From JBBDIK01 sp964640385 (GTDB lineage: Bacteria > Actinomycetota > UBA4738 > JBBDHU01), in assembly GCA_964640385.1 (NCBI GenBank), contig CAZXFL010000002.1, positions 121,569 to 185,568 on the forward strand: a DNA stretch of 64,000 bases, given 5' to 3'. The first letter of the stretch is position 1. Each line of letters opens with the position of its first letter. Under the pieces are notes generated by a model that saw only the letters and a list, made by a program, of their open reading frames with translations, made no database searches and was not told the origin of the DNA. Shown in pieces: positions 33,610 through 42,075 of this stretch. Both the position numbers and the translations under genes were made by a program.

Positions 33610-34449
33610 ATGACTGGGGGTCAGCCTGCGCGGCGACGGAACGAGGACGTCCGTGACAAGCTCGCAGGCATGGCGACCGGCCCTGCTTCGAACGATCCCC
33701 CGCGTCTGTACGGCGATCTGGCGTCGTGGTTCCATCTGCTGACCGCTCCTGAGGACTACGTGGACGAGGCTACGGTGTCCCTGGCCGCGATGCGCGATGC
33801 TGCCGAGGGACCGATCGAGACGATGCTGGAGCTCGGGTCCGGCGGCGGGAACAGTGCGTCCCATCTCAAGCGGCACGTCCGGATGACGCTGACCGATCCC
33901 TCGGAGACCATGCTGGCGCAGAGCCGGACCATCAACCCCGAGTGCGAACACATCGCCGGGGACATGCGAACGCTCCGCCTCAGGCGGACGTTCGACGCGG
34001 TCTTCGTCCACGATGCTGTTTCGTATCTGACGTCTGAGGAGGATCTCGCTGCCGCGATCCACACGGCGTTCGTGCACCTGCGGCCGGGCGGCGTGGCGCT
34101 GTTCATCCCCGACTTCGTCCGGGAACGGTTCGACGCGCGGACGGGCTACGGCGGACACGACGATGCCGCCGATGACCGGGGCCTCCGGTACGTCGAGTGG
34201 ATGTGGGATCCGGATCCATCGGACGACATGTATGTCGTCGACTTCGCCTATCTGCTCCGCGAAGGCGACCGGGTCGACGCCGTTCACGACCGGCACATCT
34301 GCGGAGCGTTCGCACGGGCGACCTGGCGCCGGATCCTGGCGAAGGCGGGTTTCCAGGCCAACGCGTTCGTCCCCTATCCCGACGAGGAAGTGGGGACCGA
34401 GCAGTTCGTGGCGACGCGGCCGCTCGAAGGCGCCCGAGAGAACGGCTAG
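33610..34449 (+). CDS. Class I SAM-dependent methyltransferase
   Basis: This 279-residue protein has a methyltransferase core with MLELGSGGGNSASHLKRH (SAM loop), MTLTDPSETMLAQSR (acidic residue at the end of strand 2) and FDAVFVHDAVSYL. A methyltransferase_25-type fold is likely; the substrate is unknown. The start is uncertain: the ATG at 33610 gives a charged N-terminal tail of 20 residues, and an in-frame ATG at 33670 (MATGPASNDPP) gives a more usual start. It is divergent from kamA and converges on tkt with overlapping stop codons. Confidence 0.8.
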   Translation: MTGGQPARRRNEDVRDKLAGMATGPASNDPPRLYGDLASWFHLLTAPEDYVDEATVSLAAMRDAAEGPIETMLELGSGGGNSASHLKRHVRMTLTDPSETMLAQSRTINPECEHIAGDMRTLRLRRTFDAVFVHDAVSYLTSEEDLAAAIHTAFVHLRPGGVALFIPDFVRERFDARTGYGGHDDAADDRGLRYVEWMWDPDPSDDMYVVDFAYLLREGDRVDAVHDRHICGAFARATWRRILAKAGFQANAFVPYPDEEVGTEQFVATRPLEGARENG

Positions 34450-36482
34450 AGCAGGTCGCGGGCGACCTGGGCCACGTGCTCGGCGGTGAAGCCGTACTCG
34501 GTCATCACCGTCGCACCGGGCGCCGATGCGCCGAAGCGATCCACCCCGACGATGGCACCGCCGTCGCCCGTCCACCGTTCCCACCCGAGGGAGGCCGCGG
34601 CTTCGACGGACACGCGGGCGCGCACCTCCGGGGGCAGGACCCGGTCGTGATAGTCGGGATCTTGCGCCTCGAAGAATTCCCAGCACGGCATGGATACGAC
34701 GCGCGCTCTAACGCCATCGGCCGCGAGCATGTCGGCGGCTCCGAGGGCGACCGATACCTCCGAGCCCGTGCCGATCAACACGATGTCGGGCTGCGGCTTG
34801 TCCGGCCCTCGTTCTGCCAGGACGTATGCGCCCCGCTCGAGTTCGGCGGCCGGCGGGAACGGCGGCCGGGGAAGGATCGGCAGGTCCTGGCGCGTGACGA
34901 TGATCGCGGTGGGTCCATCCGTCCGTTCGAGTGCCACCCGCCACGCGGCGACGGTCTCGTTCGCGTCGCCGGGTCGGATCACCGCCAGGCCTGGGATGGC
35001 GCGTAGCGACGCCAGGTGCTCGATCGGCTGATGCGTCGGTCCGTCTTCGCCGAGTCCGATCGAGTCGTGGGAGTACACGAAGATCGTCGGGATCCCCATC
35101 AGCGCCGACAGACGTACCGAGTTGCGCATGTAGTCCGAGAAGATCAGGAACGTCCCGCCGTAGGGACGCAGCCCTCCGTGCAGGACGATGCCGTTCATGG
35201 CAGCGGCCATCGCGTGTTCCCGGATCCCGTAGTGGATGTAGCGTCCGGGCTTGTGCCGGGCGAAGGCCTCGACGGTTCCCAACGTTGTGCCGTTGGAGGG
35301 CGTCAGGTCCGCAGAACCGCCGATCAGTTCCGGAACGACGTCGGCGAGGACGGCCAGCGTCTGCTGTTGTGCCTTACGGGTCGCCATCTTCTCACCCTCG
35401 ATCGTCGGGAGCCGGTCCTCCAAGCCGTCGGGGAGTCGGCGGGCCAGACGCCGGTGCCACTCGGCGGTGAGCGCGGGTTCCGCGGCTGCCCACGCTCCGA
35501 AGCGCACCTGCCACTCCTCCTGGAACGCGGCACCCCGCGAGACCGCGAGCAGCATGTGCTCGAGTGTGTCGGCGGGAACGTGGAACGGATCGGAGGGCCA
35601 GTCGATCGACGCTTTCCACGCGGCGGTTTCCTCGGGTCCGAGCGGTTCACCGTGCGCCGACGCGGTGTCCTGCTTGGTCGGCGCGCCGTAGCCGATGTGG
35701 GTTCGGCAGATGATGATCGAGGGCTGGGTGGTCTCGGCCTTCGCCTCGTGGAACGCGCGGTCGATCGCCTCGAGGTCGTTCCCATCCGCGACGCGCAGCA
35801 CGTGCCAGCCGTACGAGGCGAAGCGTTCCGCCACCTGGTCCGTGTATGCGAGCTCGGTGGGGCCGTCGATCGTGATGTGGTTGTCGTCGTAGAGGAAGAT
35901 CAGCTTGCTGATGCCGAGGTGGCCCGCCAGCGACGCGGCCTCGTGCGAGAGGCCTTCCATGAGGTCCCCGTCCGAGCAGAACCCGAACGTGTGGTGGTCG
36001 ACGATCTTGTGGCCGGGCGTGTTGAAGTCCGTGGCCATCAACTCCTCTGCGATCGCCATGCCGACGGCGTTCGCGAATCCTTGGCCGAGCGGACCGGTGG
36101 TGGTCTCCACGCCGGGCGCGTGACCGAGCTCCGGGTGGCCGGGCGTGCGCGATCCCCACTGGCGGAACCCTTCGAGATCCTCCAGCGTCAGGTCGTAGCC
36201 GGTCAGGTGGAGCATCGCGTACAGGAGCGCTGAGGCATGACCGCATGAGAGGACGAACCGGTCGCGATCCGGCCAGTGCGGGTCTCGCGGGTTGAAGCGA
36301 AGGTGCCGTGTCCAAAGGACGTAGGCGGCAGGTGCGAGGCCCATCGGTGTGCCGGGGTGTCCGGACTTCGCCTTCTCGACCGCATCGACGGCGAGCGTCC
36401 GGATCGTGTTGATGCAGAGGTGGTCCAATTCGGGAGACGCGGAAGCCGGCCCCGTCTCAGGCCGCCTTCCGACGTTCTCCAA
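34446..36482 (-). CDS. tkt: Transketolase
   Basis: This 678-residue thiamine-diphosphate enzyme transfers two-carbon units between sugar phosphates in the pentose phosphate pathway. It shows KSGHPGTPMGLAP near the start, the ThDP/Mg motif SDGDLMEGLSHEAASLAGHLG, the catalytic GIREHAMAAAMNG and GEDGPTHQPIEHLASLRAIPG. The start is a TTG at 36482, decided by an AGGAG 7 bases upstream; no in-frame ATG fits before the conserved N-terminus, and further extension would run into the cupredoxin gene. It follows the cupredoxin by 10 bases. Confidence 0.95.
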   Translation of the reverse strand: MENVGRRPETGPASASPELDHLCINTIRTLAVDAVEKAKSGHPGTPMGLAPAAYVLWTRHLRFNPRDPHWPDRDRFVLSCGHASALLYAMLHLTGYDLTLEDLEGFRQWGSRTPGHPELGHAPGVETTTGPLGQGFANAVGMAIAEELMATDFNTPGHKIVDHHTFGFCSDGDLMEGLSHEAASLAGHLGISKLIFLYDDNHITIDGPTELAYTDQVAERFASYGWHVLRVADGNDLEAIDRAFHEAKAETTQPSIIICRTHIGYGAPTKQDTASAHGEPLGPEETAAWKASIDWPSDPFHVPADTLEHMLLAVSRGAAFQEEWQVRFGAWAAAEPALTAEWHRRLARRLPDGLEDRLPTIEGEKMATRKAQQQTLAVLADVVPELIGGSADLTPSNGTTLGTVEAFARHKPGRYIHYGIREHAMAAAMNGIVLHGGLRPYGGTFLIFSDYMRNSVRLSALMGIPTIFVYSHDSIGLGEDGPTHQPIEHLASLRAIPGLAVIRPGDANETVAAWRVALERTDGPTAIIVTRQDLPILPRPPFPPAAELERGAYVLAERGPDKPQPDIVLIGTGSEVSVALGAADMLAADGVRARVVSMPCWEFFEAQDPDYHDRVLPPEVRARVSVEAAASLGWERWTGDGGAIVGVDRFGASAPGATVMTEYGFTAEHVAQVARDLL

Positions 36483-36492
36483 CGTTCCGCTC

Positions 36493-36975
36493 CTACGCGA
36501 CCGTGAGGCCTGCGTGCATCCCCGCTTCGTAGTGGCCCGGGATGTTGCAGATGACGACGTACTTCCCGGCATCGAGGGTCACGGTGAGGTCCTTCGAGCT
36601 GCCGGTCGTGATCTCCTCGATCTCGCCGAGGTTGGCGGTGATGCTCGGTGCACTCTCGTCCACCGCGCCGTTCGCAACTGGCAGGGCGTCGGGCGCGTCG
36701 TCGGTCTGGAGGACGACGAACTCGTGCGTGGACGGGCCGTCGTTCGTGACCGCGAACGTGGTCTCGCCGGCTGCGAGATCGCTGTTGTCCAGCGTGATGG
36801 AGAAGTCGGCTTCCGTCGCGGCGACCGGCGTGCCGGGGGTTTCGGCCTCGCTCGGCGCGGGCGCGGTGCTGGTCTCGACCGGCGCCGGTGCCGGCGCGGG
36901 GGTCGATCCGCTGTTGCACGCGGCCAGGGTCACCGTCGCGACGGCCGCGAGGGCGATCGCTGCACTCCTCAGCAT
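36493..36975 (-). CDS. Plastocyanin/azurin-like blue-copper lipoprotein
   Basis: This 160-residue protein has a lipoprotein signal (LAAC, cysteine 20), a Pro/Ala/Thr linker to about residue 52 and a cupredoxin domain. The type 1 copper ligands are H84 (in STHEFVV), C143, H148 and M153 in CNIPGHYEAGM, the classic C-x4-H-x4-M. It is probably an electron carrier on the outer face of the membrane. GGGGAGGG precedes the ATG by a few bases. No copper oxidase is next to it, so its redox partner is unknown. Confidence 0.9.
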   Translation of the reverse strand: MLRSAAIALAAVATVTLAACNSGSTPAPAPAPVETSTAPAPSEAETPGTPVAATEADFSITLDNSDLAAGETTFAVTNDGPSTHEFVVLQTDDAPDALPVANGAVDESAPSITANLGEIEEITTGSSKDLTVTLDAGKYVVICNIPGHYEAGMHAGLTVA

Positions 36976-37103
36976 GGTCCCTCCCCTTCCCGGGTCCGGA
37001 TGTGGACACCTTTCGCCCGCATCCTACAGAACCCCCTCGGGCCGGAGACGTGGGCAGAGACCAACCCGGCCGAGGCGGCGACGGCGCTCGCGAAGTACGG
37101 CGG

Positions 37104-37312
37104 TTAGGTCGGGTCGTCCTCGCCGCGGAGCTGCGCCTGGCGGCGGTTGACCAGATGATCGCCGGTCCGAGCGGGACGAAGAACAGGATGTATCCGAGGA
37201 TGCCGACCCACGCGCCGACCGTGACCTGGATCACGAACCGACGCTCTTCGGGTGTGTGGGTGTTGCGGATCGAGCGGGCGCTCCCGTAGATACTGCCCGC
37301 GAGGCCGATCAT
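37104..37312 (-). pseudogene. Small membrane protein, probable frameshift
   Basis: The ATG at 37312 opens MIGLAGSIYGSARSIRNT, then a hydrophobic segment (VTVGAWVGILGYILFFVPLGPAIIW). In this frame the sequence then becomes Arg/Ser/Thr/Pro-rich and runs on into the next gene. Adding one base near 37147-37153 gives a natural ending NRRQAQLRGEDDPT and a stop at 37104-37106, for a 69-residue protein with one or two membrane segments. This small family of basic-tailed membrane proteins is common but of unknown function. The missing base may be a sequencing error. Confidence 0.5.
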
Positions 37313-37330
37313 CTAACCATCCATGCCAGC

Positions 37331-37336
37331 TACGCT
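37331..37336 (+). promoter_or_regulatory. -10 box of a leaderless transcript (LLM oxidoreductase)
   Basis: TACGCT ends 7 bases before the ATG at 37344. It decides the start, since the upstream ATG at 37323 would lie before the -10 box. Confidence 0.5.
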
Positions 37337-37343
37337 ATCCGCT

Positions 37344-38258
37344 ATGGCCCCCGGAGGGAACCCCGTCGCCCGAGCCGAACTGGCCACCCGGCTCGGCTCG
37401 GTCGGCTGCTGGACCTTCCAGCTCGATGGCCTTCCGGCCGCGCGCTCGCAGGAGCTGGTCACCGAGGTCGAGGAGCTGGGGTTCGGCGCCGTCTGGATCC
37501 CCGAGGGCTTCGGCAGCAAGGAGGCCTTCGCGCACGCGGGACTGCTGCTCGCCGGGTCGCGGTCGATCGTCGTGGCGACCGGCATCGCGAGCATCTGGGC
37601 GCGCGACCCGATGGCGATGTCCAACGGGTCCCGCGCCCTGGCTGAGGCCTATCCCGGGCGGTTCCTGCTGGGGATCGGGGCATCGCATCAGGTCCGGGCG
37701 GAGGGACGTGGGCACGTTTGGGGCAAGCCCTACTCGAAGAAGAAGGCGTACCTGGACGCGATGGACCGGGCACCGCATCCCGACGTCACGCCCGAGTGTC
37801 CGCGGGTGCTGGCCGCGCTGGGACCGAAGATGCTCGAACTGGCGCGTGACCGCGCGTGGGGCGCCCACCCGTACTTCGTTCCCGTCGAACACACCGCGCT
37901 GGCGAGGGACATCCTCGGTCCGGACCGGTTCTTGGCTCCCGAACAGCTGGTGGTGCTCGAGACCGATGCCGCAAAGGCCCGCGACATAGGGCGAGAGTTC
38001 ATGAGCCACTACCTCTCGCTCCCGAACTACGCGAACAACCTGAAGCGGTTCGGGTGGAGCGAGGGGGACATGACGCCGCCCTACCCGGACGTATTCGTTG
38101 ACGCGTTGGTGGCCTGGGGGGATGTCGACGCCATCCGGCAGCGTGTCCACGAGCACCACGACGCCGGTGCCGATCACGTTGCGCTGCAGATCCTCCGCGA
38201 GGACGCGTCGGAGTTCCCGATCGAGGAGTTCCGCGAGCTTGCGCCCGCGCTGACGTAG
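37344..38258 (+). CDS. F420-dependent LLM-class oxidoreductase (TIGR03620-like)
   Basis: This 304-residue protein is a luciferase-like TIM barrel. GFGAVWIPEGFGSKEAFAHAGLLL, VVATGIASIWARDPMAMS and PGRFLLGIGASH match the TIGR03620 subgroup of probable F420-dependent enzymes of Mycobacterium and relatives. Substrate is unknown. The start at 37344 is chosen from the leaderless -10 box. The gene ends at 38258 and the convergent TetR gene ends at 38259, so the two abut tail to tail. Confidence 0.88.
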   Translation: MAPGGNPVARAELATRLGSVGCWTFQLDGLPAARSQELVTEVEELGFGAVWIPEGFGSKEAFAHAGLLLAGSRSIVVATGIASIWARDPMAMSNGSRALAEAYPGRFLLGIGASHQVRAEGRGHVWGKPYSKKKAYLDAMDRAPHPDVTPECPRVLAALGPKMLELARDRAWGAHPYFVPVEHTALARDILGPDRFLAPEQLVVLETDAAKARDIGREFMSHYLSLPNYANNLKRFGWSEGDMTPPYPDVFVDALVAWGDVDAIRQRVHEHHDAGADHVALQILREDASEFPIEEFRELAPALT

Positions 38259-38930
38259 CTACCGGTCGCCGCGGGCCGCCTGCACCCGGTCGCGCAGGCC
38301 GCTGATCATGACCGCGATCCCGAACTCGAAGTCCGCGTCGGTGCTCGGCGTGCAGATCTCGGGTACGAGTTGCTTGAGGTTCGGCAGCTCGTCGGGGATC
38401 ACCGCGGCGACCGCATCGACGTCGACGTCGTCGCCCAGCGACATGATGCCCCGGGTCTCCATCAGGACGTAGCCGATGATGAAGCCGCCGAACATCCGGT
38501 ACGCGTTGATGACCTCCGCATCGGACAGGCCGATCGCGCGCAGGGTGGCGAGCGCGGTCTCCAGCGGCCCGAGTGATTCGATGCGGGTCGACGGCTGCGT
38601 GTTCTCGGCGAACAGTTGGATCACGTCGGGATGCGCGAGGAGGACCGAACGGTGGGAACGGGCGAGGAGGCGGACCTGCTGTTCCCAGCCGCCGACGTCG
38701 TCGGCGGGGAGCGCGAAGTCGCGGAAGACGGCGTCGATCATCGCGGTGACGAGGTCGTCCTTATCGGCGACGTGGTTGTACAGCGACATCGCCTCGACGC
38801 CGAGCTCCCGTCCGATGCGGCGCATCGTGACCGCAGCGAACCCCTCCGCGTCCATGATCCGGACGGCGGTGTCCGCGACCCGGTCGCGGGTCAAGGGTTC
38901 GCGAGCTGCGGGCTTGACTCGTTGGCTCAT
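38259..38930 (-). CDS. TetR/AcrR family transcriptional regulator
   Basis: This 223-residue protein has a TetR N-terminal helix-turn-helix (AVRIMDAEGFAAVTMRRIGRELGVEAMSLYNHVADKDDL, residues about 22-60). A helical ligand-binding domain resembling the TetR_C tetracycline-repressor type follows. GGAGGGG lies upstream of the ATG at 38930. The ligand and operator are unknown. It is tail to tail with the F420-type oxidoreductase gene, so it need not control it. Confidence 0.9.
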   Translation of the reverse strand: MSQRVKPAAREPLTRDRVADTAVRIMDAEGFAAVTMRRIGRELGVEAMSLYNHVADKDDLVTAMIDAVFRDFALPADDVGGWEQQVRLLARSHRSVLLAHPDVIQLFAENTQPSTRIESLGPLETALATLRAIGLSDAEVINAYRMFGGFIIGYVLMETRGIMSLGDDVDVDAVAAVIPDELPNLKQLVPEICTPSTDADFEFGIAVMISGLRDRVQAARGDR

Positions 38931-39004
38931 CGGCTGCGTGCGCCCCTCCGGGGGACGTCCTCGGCGTACTTACATCGTAAGGCACGCCGGCCTCGTCCGG
39001 GCGG

Positions 39005-39787
39005 TCAGGCCTTGGCGACAGCCTGCACCCACGTTCCGGCGAAGAGGCCCTGCGGGTGCTCGGCCCACGCACGGATCCCAGCCGCCGCCTCACGCAACTC
39101 CCGAGGGCTGGCGACACCGGTTTCGGCCATCTCGGCCATCGACTCCAGTCGTCGGGCGATGTACCCGGCCACGTAGGTCCGGTCATTGGTCTCGTAGCGC
39201 GCGGACATCTCGATGTCGGAGAAGCCGGCCGCCGCAAGGAGTTCCCCGAGCTTGCGGCCAACGTGACCGTCGCCGCCGTTCGCCCGCTGGACTGCCTGGT
39301 ACAGCTCGCCGGCGCGCTCGGCGCCCGCGTCCGGCGGGGCGTAGACGAATCCTCCCCAGTCGGGGACGGAGAACCCGGCGATGCCGCCAGGAACCAGGAC
39401 CCGACGGAGTTCGCGGAGCGCCTCGACCGGGCGGGCGAGGTGTTCGAGCAACGCGTTGGAGAACACCCGATCGAAGCTCCCGTCTCCGAACGGAAGCGCA
39501 TACGCGTCTGCTTCACGGAACTCCACGTTCGTCAGACCGCGTTCTTCCGCCAGCCGCCGGCCGTTCTCGAACTGCTCCGGGTGCAGGTCGACGCCCGTCA
39601 CCGGCCCGGGCGCCACGGCGGCGGCGAGACCCGCGGTGATCGATCCGGGTCCACACGCGCAGTCCAGGAGCCGTTGCCCGGGCTCGAGGAAGAGGAGGAA
39701 GAAGGCCGCGTGGCTCTGGGCGGTCCGGCGCGCCATGTAGGCGATCGTCTGTTCGTCATGCCCGGGCGTGTAGGTCTCGTTCCGCAT
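39005..39787 (-). CDS. UbiE/Methyltransf_11-type SAM methyltransferase
   Basis: This 260-residue protein has LLDCACGPGSITAGLAAAV (SAM loop), VTGVDLHPEQFENGRRLAEE and a late VFSNALLEHLARPVEALRELRRVLVPGG, the standard methyltransferase 11 pattern. It resembles small-molecule methyltransferases and is not clearly the menaquinone MenG. The ATG at 39787 lies 7 bases after TAGACT; the upstream in-frame codons at 39817 would precede the transcription start, so they are rejected. It is divergent from the aminotransferase gene. Confidence 0.85.
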   Translation of the reverse strand: MRNETYTPGHDEQTIAYMARRTAQSHAAFFLLFLEPGQRLLDCACGPGSITAGLAAAVAPGPVTGVDLHPEQFENGRRLAEERGLTNVEFREADAYALPFGDGSFDRVFSNALLEHLARPVEALRELRRVLVPGGIAGFSVPDWGGFVYAPPDAGAERAGELYQAVQRANGGDGHVGRKLGELLAAAGFSDIEMSARYETNDRTYVAGYIARRLESMAEMAETGVASPRELREAAAGIRAWAEHPQGLFAGTWVQAVAKA

Positions 39788-39794
39788 CGACGGA

Positions 39795-39800
39795 AGTCTA
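39795..39800 (-). promoter_or_regulatory. -10 box of a leaderless transcript (methyltransferase)
   Basis: TAGACT ends 7 bases before the ATG at 39787. Confidence 0.5.
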
Positions 39801-39882
39801 CGGTGCGCCTGCTGCACACCTCAGTGTGCCTCGCCGATTCCGCTACCATGGGCCTCCCGAAACGTGCCCCTGAGGAGGAACG

Positions 39883-40977
39883 ATGCACAGCGACCGCTTG
39901 CTGCTCGGCCCCGGACCGAGCAACCCCTATCCGGAGGTCTACGAGGCCCTCATGCGCCCGTTGCTGGGGCACCTGGACCCCGAGTTCCTCGGGCTCCTGG
40001 ACGAGACCTGCGACATGCTCCGCACGGCGTTCAAGACCGACAACGCGGTGACGTTCCCCGTGTCGGCGACCGGCTCCGCCGGGATGGAGGCCTGTTTCGT
40101 GAACCTCGTGGAGCCCGGCGACACCGTCATCATCGGTGTCAACGGGGTGTTCGGCGGCCGGATGTGCGAAGTGGCCGAGCGTTGCGGCGCCGAGGTCATC
40201 CGTATCGACTTCGACTGGGGAACCCCGGTCGACCCGCAGGCGCTGCTGGACGCGCAGAAGGCCAACCCGGAAGCGAAGCTGGTCGGGGTCGTGCACGCGG
40301 AGACATCCGTTGGTGTGCGGAGCGACATCGAGCCGCTGAAGGTGTTGCAGGATACGGACACATTCCTGCTGGTCGACTGCGTGACCTCGCTGGGCGGGTT
40401 GCCGCTCGAGATCGACGCGTGGGGCGTGGACGCGGCCTACTCCGGAACGCAGAAGTGCCTCGGTGTGCCGCCCGGCCTCTCGCCGGTGACGTTCAGTGCC
40501 CGTGCGGTGGAGTTCGCGACCAAGAAGCGGAAGAAGCCGGTGCAATCTTGGTACCTGGACGTCGGCATGCTCGGCGCCTACATCGGCAGCGATCGCAAGT
40601 ACCACCACACCGCGCCGGTCTCGATGGTTTACGCGTTGCACGCAGGCCTGAAGGTCGTGCTGGACGAAGGCCTGGAGAACGTGCAGCAGCGACATGCGCG
40701 TGTGTCGGCGATGCTCGGGGAGAACCTGGACCGGTTCGGCCTGAAGCCCTTCGCGCAGGAGGGCTACCGATTGCCGCAGCTCACGAGCGTGTGGATCCCC
40801 GAGGGGCTCGACGACGCCGGCACCCGCAAGAAGCTGCTGATGGACTACAACATCGAGGTCGGCGGCGGACTCGGTGACGTCGCCGGCAAGATCTGGCGGA
40901 TCGGGCTCATGGGCCACAACGCCCGTGAGGGTTCGGTTGCCGCGCTCCTCGGCGCGCTCGAGCAGATCCTCGGGTAG
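39883..40977 (+). CDS. Class V aminotransferase (alanine/serine-glyoxylate type)
   Basis: This 364-residue PLP enzyme has the opening LLLGPGPSNPYPEVYEAL, the substrate-binding SATGSAGMEA, D165 in LLVDCVTSLGG and the PLP lysine K191 in SGTQKCLGVPPGLSPV. The pattern matches alanine-glyoxylate and serine-glyoxylate/pyruvate aminotransferases, which link glyoxylate detoxification or the serine cycle to glycine. A strong GAGGAGG lies just before the ATG. Glycine and one-carbon links fit the GcvT-like gene 12 kb away, but that is only suggestive. Confidence 0.92.
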   Translation: MHSDRLLLGPGPSNPYPEVYEALMRPLLGHLDPEFLGLLDETCDMLRTAFKTDNAVTFPVSATGSAGMEACFVNLVEPGDTVIIGVNGVFGGRMCEVAERCGAEVIRIDFDWGTPVDPQALLDAQKANPEAKLVGVVHAETSVGVRSDIEPLKVLQDTDTFLLVDCVTSLGGLPLEIDAWGVDAAYSGTQKCLGVPPGLSPVTFSARAVEFATKKRKKPVQSWYLDVGMLGAYIGSDRKYHHTAPVSMVYALHAGLKVVLDEGLENVQQRHARVSAMLGENLDRFGLKPFAQEGYRLPQLTSVWIPEGLDDAGTRKKLLMDYNIEVGGGLGDVAGKIWRIGLMGHNAREGSVAALLGALEQILG

Positions 40978-40986
40978 GACGCCGCC

Positions 40987-42075
40987 TCACGTCAACGGGA
41001 TCTCCGGCTCCAGCGGCACGATGTCGTAGCCGTGCCGCCGGATCTCCAGGATCAGCTCCGGGAGGGCGGCGATGGTCGCCCGCGGGTCGCCGCCGCCGTC
41101 GTGCAGGAGCACGATCCCGCCGGGCCGCAGGCGGTTGATCGCCGCGTTCACGATGTGGTGCGGTGACACGTCCTCGATGAAGTCGCCCGTCCCGATGGAC
41201 CACATCACCGTCCGCATCCCCGCCCGCCCCGCGACCTCGACGACCTGATCGTCGTAGCTGCCGCCCGGGGGCCGAAACAGGTACGGCGTGATGCCCATGT
41301 CTTCGAGGACCTTGATCGGCGCGGTGACCTGGTGTTCGAGTTCGGATGCCGGTAGGTCCTCGAACGTCGGCGTGATCGGATGGTGCCAGGAGTGGGTCCC
41401 GACGGTGTGACCCTGATCGATGATGTCGCGGATCAGATCCGGGTGGCGCTCGGCGTAGATCCCGACGACGAAGAACGTGGCCGTCACCTTCTCCCGCTTG
41501 AGGATCCGGAGGATCTGCGGGGTGGCGGCCGGGTCCGGCCCGTCGTCGAATGTGAGGGCGACGGCCTTCGGGTGCGAGCGACCCTTGCCCCTGAGGAACT
41601 TCGTCGAGACAACCTTCCCGGAGACCTTGCCGACCTCGCTGACCAAGACCCCATCCTCTCCGCCGAGGATGAACTGCGGGTTGTTGGGACGGGTCATCTT
41701 CGTCCGCTCCCTGACGATGTCCTCGCGGCGATCGCGTGCGCTTTCGGCCACCACGACGTCGCCTTCCGAGAGTGTCGCATCCGGCTCAGCGGGGGCGCCG
41801 TCGATGCGCAGGGTCGGGGGAACCGCGTGCCGCTCGAGGAGTTCTCCATCGACATCGAGCAGGCGCCCGCGTCGCAGCGTCACCTGGGCGGTGGCGAGCG
41901 CGTCGGCAAGCGAGGCCCCGCGGACGAGCCGGACCTCGATCCCGTTCACGGTCACGGTGATCTGGGCGCCGGCGGCGGCGCCGGTCGGTGTCGGGAGGAC
42001 CGGCCGCACCGTCCTCGTGCACGCGGTCAGGCCGAGCGCGGCAGCCGCCACCAGCAGTTCGCGTCGGCTGAGCAT
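40987..42075 (-). CDS. Polysaccharide deacetylase lipoprotein with beta-grasp N-terminus, copy 2
   Basis: This 362-residue protein has a lipoprotein-type signal (LGLTAC, cysteine about residue 18). A domain of about 90 residues follows with ITVTVNGIEVRLVRGASLADALATA and LRIDGAPAEPDATLSEGDVV, a ubiquitin-like/DUF348-like beta-grasp pattern. A NodB homology domain completes it (TFDDGPDP, HSWHHP, FRPPGGSYD, LLHDGGG). The acidic TFDDG pair and the HSWHH histidines bind the metal used to remove N-acetyl groups from cell-wall glycans. It is the second gene of a pair: its ATG overlaps the stop of the first gene as TGATG. Confidence 0.9.
   Translation of the reverse strand: MLSRRELLVAAAALGLTACTRTVRPVLPTPTGAAAGAQITVTVNGIEVRLVRGASLADALATAQVTLRRGRLLDVDGELLERHAVPPTLRIDGAPAEPDATLSEGDVVVAESARDRREDIVRERTKMTRPNNPQFILGGEDGVLVSEVGKVSGKVVSTKFLRGKGRSHPKAVALTFDDGPDPAATPQILRILKREKVTATFFVVGIYAERHPDLIRDIIDQGHTVGTHSWHHPITPTFEDLPASELEHQVTAPIKVLEDMGITPYLFRPPGGSYDDQVVEVAGRAGMRTVMWSIGTGDFIEDVSPHHIVNAAINRLRPGGIVLLHDGGGDPRATIAALPELILEIRRHGYDIVPLEPEIPLT

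Noticed and set aside
36203..37312. 369-codon minus-strand frame joining the small membrane protein to the transketolase region
   Set aside because: Only the first 54 codons look like protein; the rest is a shadow of the cupredoxin and transketolase genes.
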